Positions 19,170 through 29,199 of a DNA stretch of 64,000 bases are shown here, piece by piece. Each line of letters begins with the position of its first letter. Position 1 is the first letter of the stretch. The DNA is from Pelomonas sp. Root405 (lineage in GTDB: Bacteria > Pseudomonadota > Gammaproteobacteria > Burkholderiales > Burkholderiaceae_C). The stretch lies in the NCBI RefSeq assembly GCF_001425165.1, contig NZ_LMDU01000015.1:62001-126000 (forward strand), in the 5' to 3' direction. The notes under the pieces are model-generated. The model was given only the letters and a program-made list of their open reading frames with translations, ran no database searches and was not told the origin of the DNA. A program made the position numbers and the translations under genes.

Positions 19170-22100
19170 CCCAGCTCGATGGTCCAGCGGCAAACGCTGC
19201 CCGGCGCGGGTCGGTCCAGAGCCAGGGCGCCCAGGCGATAGGCATGCGCGCGCCGGGTGGCAACCAGTTCGGCGCCCGCGTCATCCAGCACGCGCACCAC
19301 GCCTTGCCCGCGCGGGCCGACGCGGTAGGTCAGCTCCAGGCGCAGGTCGGCCAGCATCAGCTGCACCCTCAGTCCATCCAGCACCTCGGGCATGACGGGG
19401 TCGACGACCAGGGCGCCCTGCTCCAGCCGCAGGCCGAGCAAGGACGTGATGACGAGCCCGAGCGCGATGCCGGGGCCGCTGGAATAGATGCGCCAACCAC
19501 CGTCCAGCGCGACGTCACCCGCCAGCGCGCGGCCGTATTCGGCCTGGGCGACATAACGGTCCGCAAACGCGGCGTCGGAGCTGGAGTAGTAGCAGTTGGC
19601 CTGGCGCCGGCTGGCGCTGGGTACGCGGTCGCCCAGCGCAACCGGGTGGGCCAGCGTGAGCGCATGCAGGAAGGCCTCGGCCTGGCCGAGATGGGCCAGC
19701 ATCTGCGCGTAACGCAGATGGGCATGCATGTACATGATGCCGATCTCGCGGCCGAAGAAGGCGCTGGTTTCGGCGCGCTGGAACAACTGCGACGGCCCGC
19801 CGCGATAGGGCAGCGGCGCATCGAACAGCCGCGCGCCGTCGGGGCCCTTGAGATGCTGCTCGATCAGCGCGGCCTGCAACGCCGCCTGCTCGGGCGTGAA
19901 CAGCTCGTCGATGACGGCATGCATCATCGGCAGCAGGCTGTAGCGCAGCCCCGTGCGCGTGTCGCGCGGATGAATCCACAACTCGCGCTCGCCCTGTTCA
20001 GGGAAAAGCGCATAGCCCGCCACCACATCGTCCTGCACCAGCAGGCGGTGGAACTCGGCGCGCACGCCCACGGCCTCGGCCGCCAGCGCGGCGGCTTCGT
20101 CGGCGCGGCCGATCTGCGTGAACGCCGTCGCGAGCGTGTGCAGCATCTGGTGGTGCAAGGTGACCGTCCAGGCACTGCACAGGCGCTCGCGCAGTGCCCG
20201 GTCGGCCGGTTGCAGCGAGTCGTTCCAGTCGCCATGCCAGTAGGCCGCCAGGCCGGTGCCGGGCACCACGCGCTGGCGGATCAGCGCGAGTGCACGCTCC
20301 ACATGCGCCGCCAAGGGCGCCGCCTCACCGCCGTGGAAGGGGGCCACCTCGTCGAGCAGGCCGACATCGCCGCTGGCGACGAGGTACTGCGCCAGACCTA
20401 GCAGCGGCCAGAAGACGATGTCGCCATGCGAATCGCCCGCGCGGATGCCGGCCTCGCGCTCGAAGAACATGAACCACTGCGGCCAGTCGCCGTCGGGGTT
20501 CTGGGCGCTGAAGACTCGCAGAAGCAAATCGCGCACCGGCGCGGTCTGGCCCAGGGCCAGCAGCATTTCCAGCGGCCCCTGGCAGACGTCGCGCGTGCCC
20601 CAGCCGCCGCCGGAATACTGCTCCAGCCCGCGCGGCGACAGGTAGTGCACCAGCGCGTTGTGGGCATACCAGGGCAGGATGTCGCGCAGCTGCGCGAGCG
20701 CAGGATGCGCCAGCTGCCATTGCGGCAGCACAAGCGCCTGCGGTGCGGGCGGCGCGGCGGTGACGAGCTCGCCGCGCAAGGTCAGTGCGAAGGCCGCCGC
20801 CGGCGCGAAGTCCAGGCACAGCAGCGGCTCGCCGCGGCTCACGCCGTCGTCGTACAGCCGGCCGTCGTCGCCAACTATTGATACGCCGGGTGCGCCGATG
20901 ACCAGGGCGCCGTCGGGGAAGCGTTCGGCCAGCTCGCTGCCCTCGGGCGGCGTGATGCGCAGGCGGTCGCCACTGTGCGCCCAGGCCGGCCTGGGCGCCG
21001 TGGCGCCGTCGTCACCGCCGAGTGCCAGGTTGAGGCAGGCGCGAAGGCGCAGCGGGCCGCCCTGCAGCACGTTGACCACGAGGCTCATCGCATCCGGCGC
21101 GGCACCGGCTTCGGCCAGCACTTCGATCACGCCGCCATCATGCGCATACAACCAGCGGCAGCGCTGCGGCCGAATCTCGAAGGCCGACGGCAGGCCGAGC
21201 AGCTGCCAGTCGCCGCCCTCGGCTTGCATGAAGAGCCGCAGGCCGGCGGTGCGGAACAGGCCGAGCAGGCTGCGCTGAGTCGACAGCAGGCGATTGATGC
21301 TGACGTGACCCTGGGTCAGCATCGAATGGAAGACGCCGCCCATCCAGCAGGTGGACGTCAGCGCACCCTCGTCGGGCACGAGGTGGTCGCCACTGCGCAG
21401 GATGTGGCCGTGCGGGCGTTGCACGACCAACTCCTTGGCGCGCAGCACGACGTGGCTGGCGTCGTCGGTGAAGAAGCTCAGCAGCCGGCCGTCCTGCCAT
21501 TCCTCGTGGCGTCGCTCGCCGGCAAAAAGCTGGCGGCGGGCCTCGGCGCCGAGGTCGTGGCTGGCGAGCAAAGGCGCGCTGGCGAACAGGCTCGGCGCGG
21601 GCGCATGGCCGGGCTCATCGAGCGGCTCCGAGGGCTCGGCCTCGGGCAGCGCCAGCAGAGCCGGCAGGCGCGACAGATCGGGGTCGCTGCTCGCCTCGGG
21701 GTGGTGCGCCTGCATCGACAGGAAGAACCCCGCCGCCGCGCGTCCGCCGGGCGCGAGCGTGATGGTCTCGTCCTGAAGCGCGACGAGAGCATGCTCGCGC
21801 TGCAGACGCTGGCTGGGCAGGCCGGCCAGCAGTGCCGGCGCCGTGGCGCCTTCACGGGCGGCATGTCCCCAGACCTGGACCGCGTCTGTCGCAAACGCCT
21901 CGGAACGGCGCAGCGAACCGGCCAGCAACCAGGGGTGCTGGCCGTCCTGCGCCTGGTTCTGGCGTGCCGCCAGCAGCACACCGCCGTCGGCGTCGTACAA
22001 CGGCTGCAGGTCGATGTAGTGGCTGACGTAGAACTCGTTGGTACGCACGGCGCCGTAGCTGGCCAGACCGACGTCCTGCACGAGGACGGGCGCGATGTCG

Positions 22101-22462
22101 CAGGCCGCGCCGCTGCGGTTCTCGGCCTGCAGATGCCAGAACAGCGTCGCCTCGTTGGCGGCCAGGCGCAGTTGCAGTCGCAGCGCCAGGCCGTCCCAGT
22201 CGCCGCGCATCTCAAAGGCGCCTTCCGCGGCATGCACGCTCAGCGGCGACCGCGGGCCGAGCAGCGGCGCGACCCGCCAGCCGCCACCGGCATCACGCCC
22301 GTCCCGACGACGGAGCCAGACATTGGCCGGCCCGCCTTCCAGTTCGTTGCCGGGGAAGAGATTGAGCATCAATGCCGGCCCGCACATCAGCCGGCGCAGC
22401 GCGCCGTGGGACAGCAGCTCGGCCTGCAGGCCTGCGGCGTTGCTCAGGATGTGAAGGCTCAT
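19166..22462 (-). CDS. GH94 phosphorylase, likely 1,2-beta-oligoglucan phosphorylase
   Basis: This 1098-residue cytosolic enzyme has no signal peptide. Its size and layout (N-terminal beta-sandwich domains, then an (alpha/alpha)6 barrel from about residue 600) fit the large GH94 sophoro-oligosaccharide phosphorylases. These release alpha-glucose-1-phosphate from beta-1,2-glucans and leave sophorose. The barrel carries [37 protein letters not shown] and [12 protein letters not shown]; Asp748 of GDWND is the expected general acid. The C-terminal [20 protein letters not shown] is also typical. It is the last gene of the ten-gene glucan operon and overlaps the esterase gene by 4 bp. Cellobiose or laminaribiose specificity cannot be excluded, but the GH144 partner supports beta-1,2 linkage. 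Confidence 0.84.
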   Translation of the reverse strand: MSLHILSNAAGLQAELLSHGALRRLMCGPALMLNLFPGNELEGGPANVWLRRRDGRDAGGGWRVAPLLGPRSPLSVHAAEGAFEMRGDWDGLALRLQLRLAANEATLFWHLQAENRSGAACDIAPVLVQDVGLASYGAVRTNEFYVSHYIDLQPLYDADGGVLLAARQNQAQDGQHPWLLAGSLRRSEAFATDAVQVWGHAAREGATAPALLAGLPSQRLQREHALVALQDETITLAPGGRAAAGFFLSMQAHHPEASSDPDLSRLPALLALPEAEPSEPLDEPGHAPAPSLFASAPLLASHDLGAEARRQLFAGERRHEEWQDGRLLSFFTDDASHVVLRAKELVVQRPHGHILRSGDHLVPDEGALTSTCWMGGVFHSMLTQGHVSINRLLSTQRSLLGLFRTAGLRLFMQAEGGDWQLLGLPSAFEIRPQRCRWLYAHDGGVIEVLAEAGAAPDAMSLVVNVLQGGPLRLRACLNLALGGDDGATAPRPAWAHSGDRLRITPPEGSELAERFPDGALVIGAPGVSIVGDDGRLYDDGVSRGEPLLCLDFAPAAAFALTLRGELVTAAPPAPQALVLPQWQLAHPALAQLRDILPWYAHNALVHYLSPRGLEQYSGGGWGTRDVCQGPLEMLLALGQTAPVRDLLLRVFSAQNPDGDWPQWFMFFEREAGIRAGDSHGDIVFWPLLGLAQYLVASGDVGLLDEVAPFHGGEAAPLAAHVERALALIRQRVVPGTGLAAYWHGDWNDSLQPADRALRERLCSAWTVTLHHQMLHTLATAFTQIGRADEAAALAAEAVGVRAEFHRLLVQDDVVAGYALFPEQGERELWIHPRDTRTGLRYSLLPMMHAVIDELFTPEQAALQAALIEQHLKGPDGARLFDAPLPYRGGPSQLFQRAETSAFFGREIGIMYMHAHLRYAQMLAHLGQAEAFLHALTLAHPVALGDRVPSASRRQANCYYSSSDAAFADRYVAQAEYGRALAGDVALDGGWRIYSSGPGIALGLVITSLLGLRLEQGALVVDPVMPEVLDGLRVQLMLADLRLELTYRVGPRGQGVVRVLDDAGAELVATRRAHAYRLGALALDRPAPGSVCRWTIELG

Positions 22463-23193
22463 GCTCGTTTCTGTGCCAACAGCCAGGGAATCAGTTCAGG
22501 GTCTTGGTAGGCCGGGGTCCAGGAGTCGTGGCCGACGCCGGGGTAGACGGTCAGTGACGCCGTGCCGCCGGCCGCCTTCAGGGCTTCGACGCAGGCCACG
22601 TGCGGCGCCAGCGGCACGGCGCGGTCCTGGTCGCCGTGATAGCCGCGCACCGGCACGCCCCGCATGGCGGCGACCTTGCCCGGGTCGCCGAAGCCGCAGA
22701 CCGGCGCGATGGCCGCCAGGTCGCGCGGGTAGGTGGTGGCCCAGTGCCACATGCCGTAGCCGCCGAGGCTCAGGCCCGTGCCGAGGCAGCGTTGCGCGTC
22801 GATGTGCAGCTGGGCCTGCAGCCCGCCCAGCAGCTTGTGCAGGCGCTCGGGGTCCCAGCGCACGCCGTCCTCGAGCTGCGGGCTCACGATGATGAGCTGC
22901 TGGTTGACACCGCGCGCCACCCAGGACGGCGGGCCGTGGACCTTGACCTTCTCCAGGTCGGTGCCGCGCTCGCCGGAGCCGTGCAGGAAGATCAGCAGCG
23001 GCCAGCGCTGCCGACGCTGCGTGTACGCCGACGGCAGTGACACCCACATGCGTTCACCTCCCAGCGCCCACGGGCGCTGCTCGCCGGCAGCCAGGCCGTT
23101 GGGGGGCGTGGGCGGCAGTGCCGCGCAGGCGCTCAACAGCGGTGCAGCGAGGGCGGGCGTCGTCAACAGCAGTTGGCGGCGGTTCATCGTCAT
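22459..23193 (-). CDS. Lipoprotein alpha/beta-hydrolase (esterase-like)
   Basis: This 244-residue protein is probably membrane-anchored in the envelope. An RR-containing signal (NRRQLLLTTPALAAPLLSAC) gives a lipobox ending at Cys23 and could use the Tat pathway. The alpha/beta-hydrolase core has LLIFLHGSGERG (oxyanion region), nucleophile Ser142 in GLSLGGYG, an acid in GYHGDQDRAVP and His in YPGVGHDSW. It resembles the CE1/dienelactone-hydrolase-like peptidase group. Overlaps of 4 bp on both sides tie it to the 989-aa protein and the GH94 gene. A role in removing acyl groups (for example succinyl or acetyl) from substituted periplasmic glucans is my inference. Confidence 0.75.
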   Translation of the reverse strand: MTMNRRQLLLTTPALAAPLLSACAALPPTPPNGLAAGEQRPWALGGERMWVSLPSAYTQRRQRWPLLIFLHGSGERGTDLEKVKVHGPPSWVARGVNQQLIIVSPQLEDGVRWDPERLHKLLGGLQAQLHIDAQRCLGTGLSLGGYGMWHWATTYPRDLAAIAPVCGFGDPGKVAAMRGVPVRGYHGDQDRAVPLAPHVACVEALKAAGGTASLTVYPGVGHDSWTPAYQDPELIPWLLAQKRA

Positions 23194-26159
23194 GGTGTGG
23201 GCTCCAGTTGGATCGTCGTGGCGCCTGCCGGCAGCGGCAGCTCGCGGCCCTGCCAGGTCAGCCGCTGGGTTGTGACTTCGGTTGTAGCGTTAGGCAGTGT
23301 GCCGCCTCCTGGCCAGGCCAGGCGCAAGTCACCGGGCAGGCGTTCGGGCCGGCGGTCGATGTGCAGCGTCCAGCCGCCGTCGGCGCGCTTGAGCAAGCGG
23401 TAGTCCAGCCGGCCCCAGGCGGTGGACAAGCCGGTCACGCCGATGTCCCCGGCACTGCGCCAAGCCGGGGACAGGCCGGCGCCCAGCACGAGGCTACCGG
23501 TCGACTCACGCTCATAAGCCAGCAGGTCCAGCGCCGCGCGCAGGTAGTCCGATGAGATCCAGGCATGCGGCATGTCGCCGAGGAAGCGCGGCTCGCGTGC
23601 ATCGGGCAGCACCACCTCGGCCCACTGGTTCCAGCCCGCCGGCCGCTGGTGGGTGAAGAACCAGGCCAGCAGGCGGTGCGCGTCATCGACGCGGCCCAGG
23701 CGCGCCAGGGCGCTGACATTGCGCAGCTCGTAAGGCGTGTAGTCCTTCCAGGCCTTGCTGCCCTTGATGCGCGCATCGGCCTCGGCGACGTAGCGGTCAA
23801 AGGTACCGCGCAGCAGCGCGGCCGGCAGCTTGTCCTCGGCCTGGGCGGGGTTCAGCGCCATCGTCGTGGAGGTCGCGTCGAAGTCGCCGCGGTCGGCGGC
23901 GCCGGCAATGTGGTCCAGCTTGAAGTGCTGGGCCGTCGCAGTGATGGACGCACCCAGGTCGGCCTCGAACTCGTCGCGCGACACGGCCCAGCGGACGGCG
24001 CTGGCCGTGTCACCCAGTGCCTGCGCGATCTGCACGGCGTCCTTGTAGCCACGCAGCGCCCAGAAGTCGTCCCAGTAGGAATAGGCGGGCTTGTCGCTGT
24101 AGCCCTCGTGGCTGATGGAGGGCGGCATCAGGCCCTTGAAGCGCGGATCGGCGCCGGGCTTGCGTTCGCTCAACCGCAGGCTTTCCATCCACGCGACGAC
24201 GCGCTGGACATGAGGCCAGTGGCGCTCCAGCAGCGCGCGGTCCTGGCTGTGGCGCCACAGCTCGGCGACGGAAAAAAGGTACTGCCCGTGGCTGTCGTTC
24301 TCGACGACCGGGTCGGCGCCTCGCTGGTCCACGCAGCAGGGCACCTTGCCGGACTCGAAGATGTAGCCGGCATACCAGTCGACGAACTCGCGCGCCGCCT
24401 GCGCCTCGCCCATGCGCACCAGGCCGGCCACCATCATGGCGCCGTCGCGCACCCAGGAGCGGGCGTATGAGCGTGTGCCCGGGCGCAGCGCCGGACCCTC
24501 GCGCGACATCAGCATCTGCGCCAGCGCGCTGCGCATGGTGTCGGCGATGAGCTGGGCCTGCGGCGGCAGGCGCAGTTCGAGCGTGCCGAGGCGCTCACGC
24601 CAGTGCGCGGCGGCGACGGCGAGCCGGGTATCGAGGGCCGTGGCGTCGCCGCCCGTGACCCAGCCGAGGGTGCGCGCCTGCCCGGGCGCTAACTCGACGT
24701 CAAAGCGCATCAGCGCCGACGGCAGCTGTTCGGCGTCGGTCATCTGGGTCAGCGGCGGCGCTTGCAGCAGCGATGCGAGGCCGGGGCCGGCGCTCCACGG
24801 TGTGGCGCGCACTTCAGCGGGCGTCTCGCGTGGCTTGACGGCCAGCCCGGCAGCGCTGAGCTGGCCGTCGGCCCAGGCCAACGCGGGCAGCAGACTGATG
24901 CCGCCGGGCGTCGACAAAAACTGCTGCGGCGGGTTGACCTGCCAGGGCCGCAATGCCAGCAACAGCGAGTAGCGTTGCGGCCGGCTCGTCGGGTTGCGCA
25001 GCGTGTAGCGAGCCAGCAGCTGCGGCGCCTTGGCCGTGCCGTCAGCGCCGGCCTCGATGCGCAGCTCCACGTCGGCGTGCCTCCACTGCACGACCGGCAG
25101 GGCCTGCTCGACAAGGCTGTGCTCAGTGCGCACCTGCGCCCAGGTGACGACGCGGCCATCGGCCAGTCGCACAGCGGGCTCGATGCTCGGCCCACCACGT
25201 GTCAGTTCGATGGCCCCATCCTCGCTGACCAGGCCAGAGCGCTGTGCGCCGCCGTCGACGCCAACGACGGTCCAGTAGTTCTGCTCGCCGATGAAGGCGC
25301 GCGGCAGCTCGCCGCGCGGCAGCGACTTGGCGACCTCGGCGACGGCGGCGTTGCGGTCGGGCCAGTGCGCGGCGTCGCGCAGTTCGACGTCGGGCGGCTT
25401 CTTGCCCTCGTAGCTCAGGCGCAGCCAGCGCCATTCCTGCTCGCCGAGGAAGAGCGCGCGGCCGGGGCGGCTGGACAGCAGCTTCCAGCGCCGGTTGTCG
25501 TCTGACACCTCGACGCGCGTGGCCGCGCCGATGGCGAACCACAGGCCGTTGAACTCGCGCAGGCGCTGGAAGTCCAGCGTCAGCTCGCCGCCGCCGAGCT
25601 TGCGGCGCGGCTCAGGCCAGGTCTTGGGCGCCGGTTCGCGCGGCTGCAGCTCCAGCCGGCCAACGCACAGCTCCCCCGCGCCGCCGCCGCCCTGCTGGCC
25701 GGCGACGACGACGAACTCGATGAACTGGCTGCGCGCGAGGCTGCGGTTCTCGGTCGGGCCCCACGCGAAGGCGACGTGGCGGCGCTTGAAGGTCGTTTCC
25801 GTCAACGTGTCGGGCAAGGGCATTGCCGGGCGGTTGATCCACCAGACGTTGTCGCCGCTCGCGTCGACGAACTTGATCTGGACGTCGTTGGCCTTGCCGC
25901 TGCCCTTGAGCTGCGTCGTCAGCGCAAAGTCGGCAGGCCAGTCCAGCGGCAGTTCGCGGCGCAGCACGGCGTAGCCGGAGACGCCGGAGAAGTCGTAATC
26001 GAGGCAGAGGCTGTCGTCACGCACGTCGCGGCGGACGGTCACCTTGACCTGGTCGGAGGCGCTGGCCTTCCAGAGGGCGGCGTCCTTCATGTCGTCGAGG
26101 ACGGCGGCGTTTGCCAGTTGCATCGCGCAAAACGCCAGCGCGAAGAGAAGCTGCTTCAT
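23190..26159 (-). CDS. Exported (alpha/alpha)6-barrel glycosidase-like protein, family unrecognised
   Basis: I do not recognise a named family. The 989-residue protein has a Sec signal peptide (MKQLLFALAFCAMQLANAA). N-terminal beta-rich modules (about 25-290), reminiscent of carbohydrate-binding or discoidin-like domains, are followed by a sandwich region. A helical-barrel domain (about 540-870) contains SYARSWVRDGAMM near 564, VENDSHGQYLFSVAELWRH near 620 and SYWDDFWALRGYKDA. Such motifs occur in inverting glycosidases of the GH15/GH63/GH94 fold type. A small beta domain ends the protein. It lies between the permease and esterase genes in the glucan operon. It probably acts in the periplasm on the same glucan, perhaps on branches or chain ends. 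The start is ATG 26159; ATG 26186 is an alternative. Confidence 0.72.
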   Translation of the reverse strand: MKQLLFALAFCAMQLANAAVLDDMKDAALWKASASDQVKVTVRRDVRDDSLCLDYDFSGVSGYAVLRRELPLDWPADFALTTQLKGSGKANDVQIKFVDASGDNVWWINRPAMPLPDTLTETTFKRRHVAFAWGPTENRSLARSQFIEFVVVAGQQGGGGAGELCVGRLELQPREPAPKTWPEPRRKLGGGELTLDFQRLREFNGLWFAIGAATRVEVSDDNRRWKLLSSRPGRALFLGEQEWRWLRLSYEGKKPPDVELRDAAHWPDRNAAVAEVAKSLPRGELPRAFIGEQNYWTVVGVDGGAQRSGLVSEDGAIELTRGGPSIEPAVRLADGRVVTWAQVRTEHSLVEQALPVVQWRHADVELRIEAGADGTAKAPQLLARYTLRNPTSRPQRYSLLLALRPWQVNPPQQFLSTPGGISLLPALAWADGQLSAAGLAVKPRETPAEVRATPWSAGPGLASLLQAPPLTQMTDAEQLPSALMRFDVELAPGQARTLGWVTGGDATALDTRLAVAAAHWRERLGTLELRLPPQAQLIADTMRSALAQMLMSREGPALRPGTRSYARSWVRDGAMMVAGLVRMGEAQAAREFVDWYAGYIFESGKVPCCVDQRGADPVVENDSHGQYLFSVAELWRHSQDRALLERHWPHVQRVVAWMESLRLSERKPGADPRFKGLMPPSISHEGYSDKPAYSYWDDFWALRGYKDAVQIAQALGDTASAVRWAVSRDEFEADLGASITATAQHFKLDHIAGAADRGDFDATSTTMALNPAQAEDKLPAALLRGTFDRYVAEADARIKGSKAWKDYTPYELRNVSALARLGRVDDAHRLLAWFFTHQRPAGWNQWAEVVLPDAREPRFLGDMPHAWISSDYLRAALDLLAYERESTGSLVLGAGLSPAWRSAGDIGVTGLSTAWGRLDYRLLKRADGGWTLHIDRRPERLPGDLRLAWPGGGTLPNATTEVTTQRLTWQGRELPLPAGATTIQLEPTP

Positions 26160-26227
26160 GCAACGACGTCCTTGCGCCACCCGCATGCGCCTCGCCACCA
26201 AGCCGCAGCAACGCGAAGCGAGACCAA

Positions 26228-27034
26228 TCACTTCACGCTTCCCATCAACAACCCCTGCATGTAATACCTCTGTAACGCCACAAACAACACCAGCACCGGC
26301 AACACCGTGATCACCGCCCCAGCCATCATCAGTTCACTGTCCTGCACATGCTCCCGCGACAGCGCCGCCAATGCGACTGGCAGCGTATGCATCTCCCCAT
26401 CGGTCAGCACGATCAACGGCCACATGAAGTCGTTCCAGCTTCCCAGAAAAGCGAACACCGCCAACGTCACCAGCACCGGCTTCAACGTCGGCAGCACGAT
26501 GTTCCAGAAGATGCGCCACTCCCCCGCACCGTCCAGCCGCGCCGCCTCCAGCAACTCGTCCGGCACGCCGCGCGCGTACTGCCGCACGAGGAAGATGCCG
26601 AAGATGCCGGCCATGCTCGGGATCAGCACGCCCATCCAGGTGTTCACCAGGCCCATGCCCTTGAGCATCAGGAACAGCGGCAGCATGGCCACCTGGCCGG
26701 GGATGACCAGCGCTGCGATCAGCAGCCCGAACACGCGCTCGCGATGCCGGAAACGCAGCTTGGCGAACGAGTAGCCGGCCAGGGTGTTGAAGCTGACCGA
26801 GATGAAGGTGCTGACGATGGCCAGGCCCAGGCTGTTGATGAAGGCGCGCTTCAAGCCGCCATCGCCCAGCAGCTTCTCGTAATGCGCAAAAGTCGGCTCA
26901 CGGGGGATCAGCGGCGGCGGCAGGCTGGAGGCGCTGCCGGCCGGCATCAGCGACACGCACACCATCCACACCAGCGGGAAGATCGCCAGCGCCGCGAACG
27001 CCCACAGCAGGCCGTTGATGAGCAAACGCTTCAT
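26228..27034 (-). CDS. Carbohydrate ABC transporter permease, MalG type
   Basis: This inner-membrane permease of a CUT1 sugar ABC importer has 268 residues and about six helices. The MalG-type EAA loop reads ELLEAARLDGAGEWRIFWNIVLPTLKP, which docks the ATPase. ATG 27034 overlaps the stop of the MalF-type gene by 4 bp. It follows the binding protein and the other permease. No ATPase gene is present in the operon, so a shared MsmK/UgpC-like ATPase encoded elsewhere is expected. A 68-bp gap separates it from the 989-aa protein gene. Confidence 0.9.
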   Translation of the reverse strand: MKRLLINGLLWAFAALAIFPLVWMVCVSLMPAGSASSLPPPLIPREPTFAHYEKLLGDGGLKRAFINSLGLAIVSTFISVSFNTLAGYSFAKLRFRHRERVFGLLIAALVIPGQVAMLPLFLMLKGMGLVNTWMGVLIPSMAGIFGIFLVRQYARGVPDELLEAARLDGAGEWRIFWNIVLPTLKPVLVTLAVFAFLGSWNDFMWPLIVLTDGEMHTLPVALAALSREHVQDSELMMAGAVITVLPVLVLFVALQRYYMQGLLMGSVK

Positions 27035-27924
27035 GCGCCCTCCCCCGTCAGCCGCCGCTGCAGCGCGATCAGCCCCTTGCTGACCACGACGATGATGATG
27101 AAAAGCACGAAGGCGACGGCCGAGGCCAGGCCCAGGTTCCACCACTTGAAGCCTTCGTCGTACATCAGGTAGAGCACGCTGACCGTGCTCTGCAGCGGCC
27201 CGCCCTGGGTCATCACATAGGGCTCAGCGAAGAGTTGGAAGTAGCCCGCCGTCGTCAGGATGGTGACCATCAGCAGCGTCGGCGCGATGCTGGCCAGCGT
27301 GATGTAGCGGAACTGCGCCCACGATCTGGCGCCGTCCAGGCGCGCGGCCTCGTACAGGTCCTGCGGCACGGCCTGCAGCGCGGCGATGAAGATGATCATG
27401 TTGCCGCCGAAGTTCTTCCACGCGGCGAAGCCAATGATGGTCGGCATCGACCAGTGCGGATCACCCAACCAATCGATGGGGTCGACACCGAAGGACTGCA
27501 AGGTGTAGTTCACGAGGCCGTACTTCACGTGGAAGAGATAGCGCCAGATCACCGCGACCGCCACCAGCGTGGTGACGACGGGGGCGAACAGCGCCGTGCG
27601 CAGCAGCGGCTTGAAGCGGACGAGCTTCGACTGCAGCAACACGGCGGCGGCAAGAGACAGCGCGATGGACAGCGGCACGCCCAACACGACGAAGTAGGCG
27701 GTGTTGCCCAGCGCCTGCCAGAACAGCGGCATGCTCAGCACATGGACATAGTTGTCCCAGCCCTGCCAGCGCAGGTTGCGCAGGTCGGCGAGTGCGTAGA
27801 TGTCGAAGTCGGTCAAGCTCAGCGCCAGGCCGGCAAACACCGGCACGCCGAAGAACAGCGCGATGACGATGAGCGCCGGGGCGGCGAAGGCCCAGGCGGC
27901 GAGGGATTCGCGACCCGCCCTCAT
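27031..27924 (-). CDS. Carbohydrate ABC transporter permease, MalF type
   Basis: This is the partner permease of the sugar importer, 297 residues with six predicted helices beginning ESLAAWAFAAPALIVIALFF. The EAA loop is DLYEAARLDGARSWAQFRYITL. ATG 27924 overlaps the stop of the binding-protein gene (ATGA), so a much longer upstream frame is rejected. With its MalG-type partner it should import sophoro-oligosaccharides produced by the GH144 enzyme; substrate identity is inferred from the operon. Confidence 0.9.
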   Translation of the reverse strand: MRAGRESLAAWAFAAPALIVIALFFGVPVFAGLALSLTDFDIYALADLRNLRWQGWDNYVHVLSMPLFWQALGNTAYFVVLGVPLSIALSLAAAVLLQSKLVRFKPLLRTALFAPVVTTLVAVAVIWRYLFHVKYGLVNYTLQSFGVDPIDWLGDPHWSMPTIIGFAAWKNFGGNMIIFIAALQAVPQDLYEAARLDGARSWAQFRYITLASIAPTLLMVTILTTAGYFQLFAEPYVMTQGGPLQSTVSVLYLMYDEGFKWWNLGLASAVAFVLFIIIVVVSKGLIALQRRLTGEGA

Positions 27925-29192
27925 GCCTGCACCTTGCGGTCGAGCATCCAGCGTCGCTTTTCCAGGATGCCGTTCACGCGCGCATCGAGGTCGCGCACGG
28001 CCACGTCGATGCTGTCGCGCCCGCCGACCACGCGCGCGGCCGCCAGCTGCATCTCGTTGGCGATGCGCTCCCATTCCGGCACGGCTGGTGGCGGGCGCAC
28101 ACGTTCGAGCTGGCGGTAGAAGGCAGCGGCGTGGCGGTCCTCGGCCAGCGTGGCGCCGGCCGGCAGCGGCATGGCCCAGCTGCTTCGGCGGGGTGGCAGG
28201 TCCCCGGTCAGGCGGTAGAACTGCAGCTGCACATCGGGCCGGCTCAGGTAGCTGATCAGCGCCCAGGCTTCGGGCTTGTGGCGCGAGCGCTTGAACACGC
28301 CCAAGCTGGCGCCGCCGGCGATGGAGGCGCCCAGGCCGCTGGGGCCGGGCAGCTCGGCCGTCGTCCACGCATCGCCCAGTTCGGGCGGCAGGCGGCGCTT
28401 GAATTCGCCGATGTTCCAGGGACCCGAGATGTAGAACGCAAAGGTGCCGCGGCCGAACTCCTGCCAGAGATTGGCGATCTGGTTGTTGGTGAGGCCCGGC
28501 GCATCGCCGACCCGGAAGCGCTCGGCGTAGAAGGAGAGTGCGCGCCGGAAGTCGTCAGACGAGAAGTTGCCAAAGCGCCCGCCATCGCGCAGCACCGGGG
28601 CGGGCTGCTGCAGGGCCAGGGCCAGCAGCGGCTCGAACTCGTTGGTGGGCAGCAGCAGCGGTGTGGCCATGCCGTGCTCGCGCAGACGGGCCAGCGCGTC
28701 ACGCCACTCGTTCCAGGTCTGCGGTATGCGCGGGATGCCGGCCTTGGCGAGCAGGTCCTGGCGCACGAACAGCAGCCGCGTATCCACATACCAGGGCAGG
28801 CCGACACGCTCGCCGCCCGGCGCATTGGTGGCCCAGATGCCGTCGAAGTAGTCGGCCGCCTGCAGCGTCGGCGTGCGGGCGATCCAGGGCGCGAGGGGCT
28901 CCAGCGCGCCCAGGGCCTGCATCTCGGGCAGCCAGGTGTTACCGACCTGGGCAAGGTCGGGCGTCGCATCGCCGGCAAAGGCGGTCAGCAACTTCTCGTG
29001 CGCGGCCGACCAGGGCAGCTGCTCGACCTTGACGCGGACCTTGGGCTGCTCGCGCTCGAAGCCGGCGATCAGCTCGGCCGCCACCTCGGCCTCGCGACCC
29101 ATGGCCCAGAAGCGCAGCGTCGTCGTGCCGCTGTCGCGAGCGCAGCCGGCGAGGGCAGCGGCGCCAGCAGTGAGCAGGCTGCGACGGTGCAT
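27921..29192 (-). CDS. Sugar ABC transporter substrate-binding lipoprotein
   Basis: This periplasmic binding protein of the CUT1 importer has 423 residues. The short signal MHRRSLLTAGAAALAGC has a lipobox with Cys17 and a twin-Arg near the start. The mature protein shows the usual extracellular solute-binding family 1 features: LRFWAMGREAEVAAELIAGF at the N-terminus, GLPWYVDTRLLFVRQDLL, and GGASLGVFKRSRHKPEAWALISYL. It lies 7 bp downstream of the GH144 gene, as expected for capture of its products. Confidence 0.9.
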   Translation of the reverse strand: MHRRSLLTAGAAALAGCARDSGTTTLRFWAMGREAEVAAELIAGFEREQPKVRVKVEQLPWSAAHEKLLTAFAGDATPDLAQVGNTWLPEMQALGALEPLAPWIARTPTLQAADYFDGIWATNAPGGERVGLPWYVDTRLLFVRQDLLAKAGIPRIPQTWNEWRDALARLREHGMATPLLLPTNEFEPLLALALQQPAPVLRDGGRFGNFSSDDFRRALSFYAERFRVGDAPGLTNNQIANLWQEFGRGTFAFYISGPWNIGEFKRRLPPELGDAWTTAELPGPSGLGASIAGGASLGVFKRSRHKPEAWALISYLSRPDVQLQFYRLTGDLPPRRSSWAMPLPAGATLAEDRHAAAFYRQLERVRPPPAVPEWERIANEMQLAAARVVGGRDSIDVAVRDLDARVNGILEKRRWMLDRKVQA

Positions 29193-29199
29193 CGAGCGA

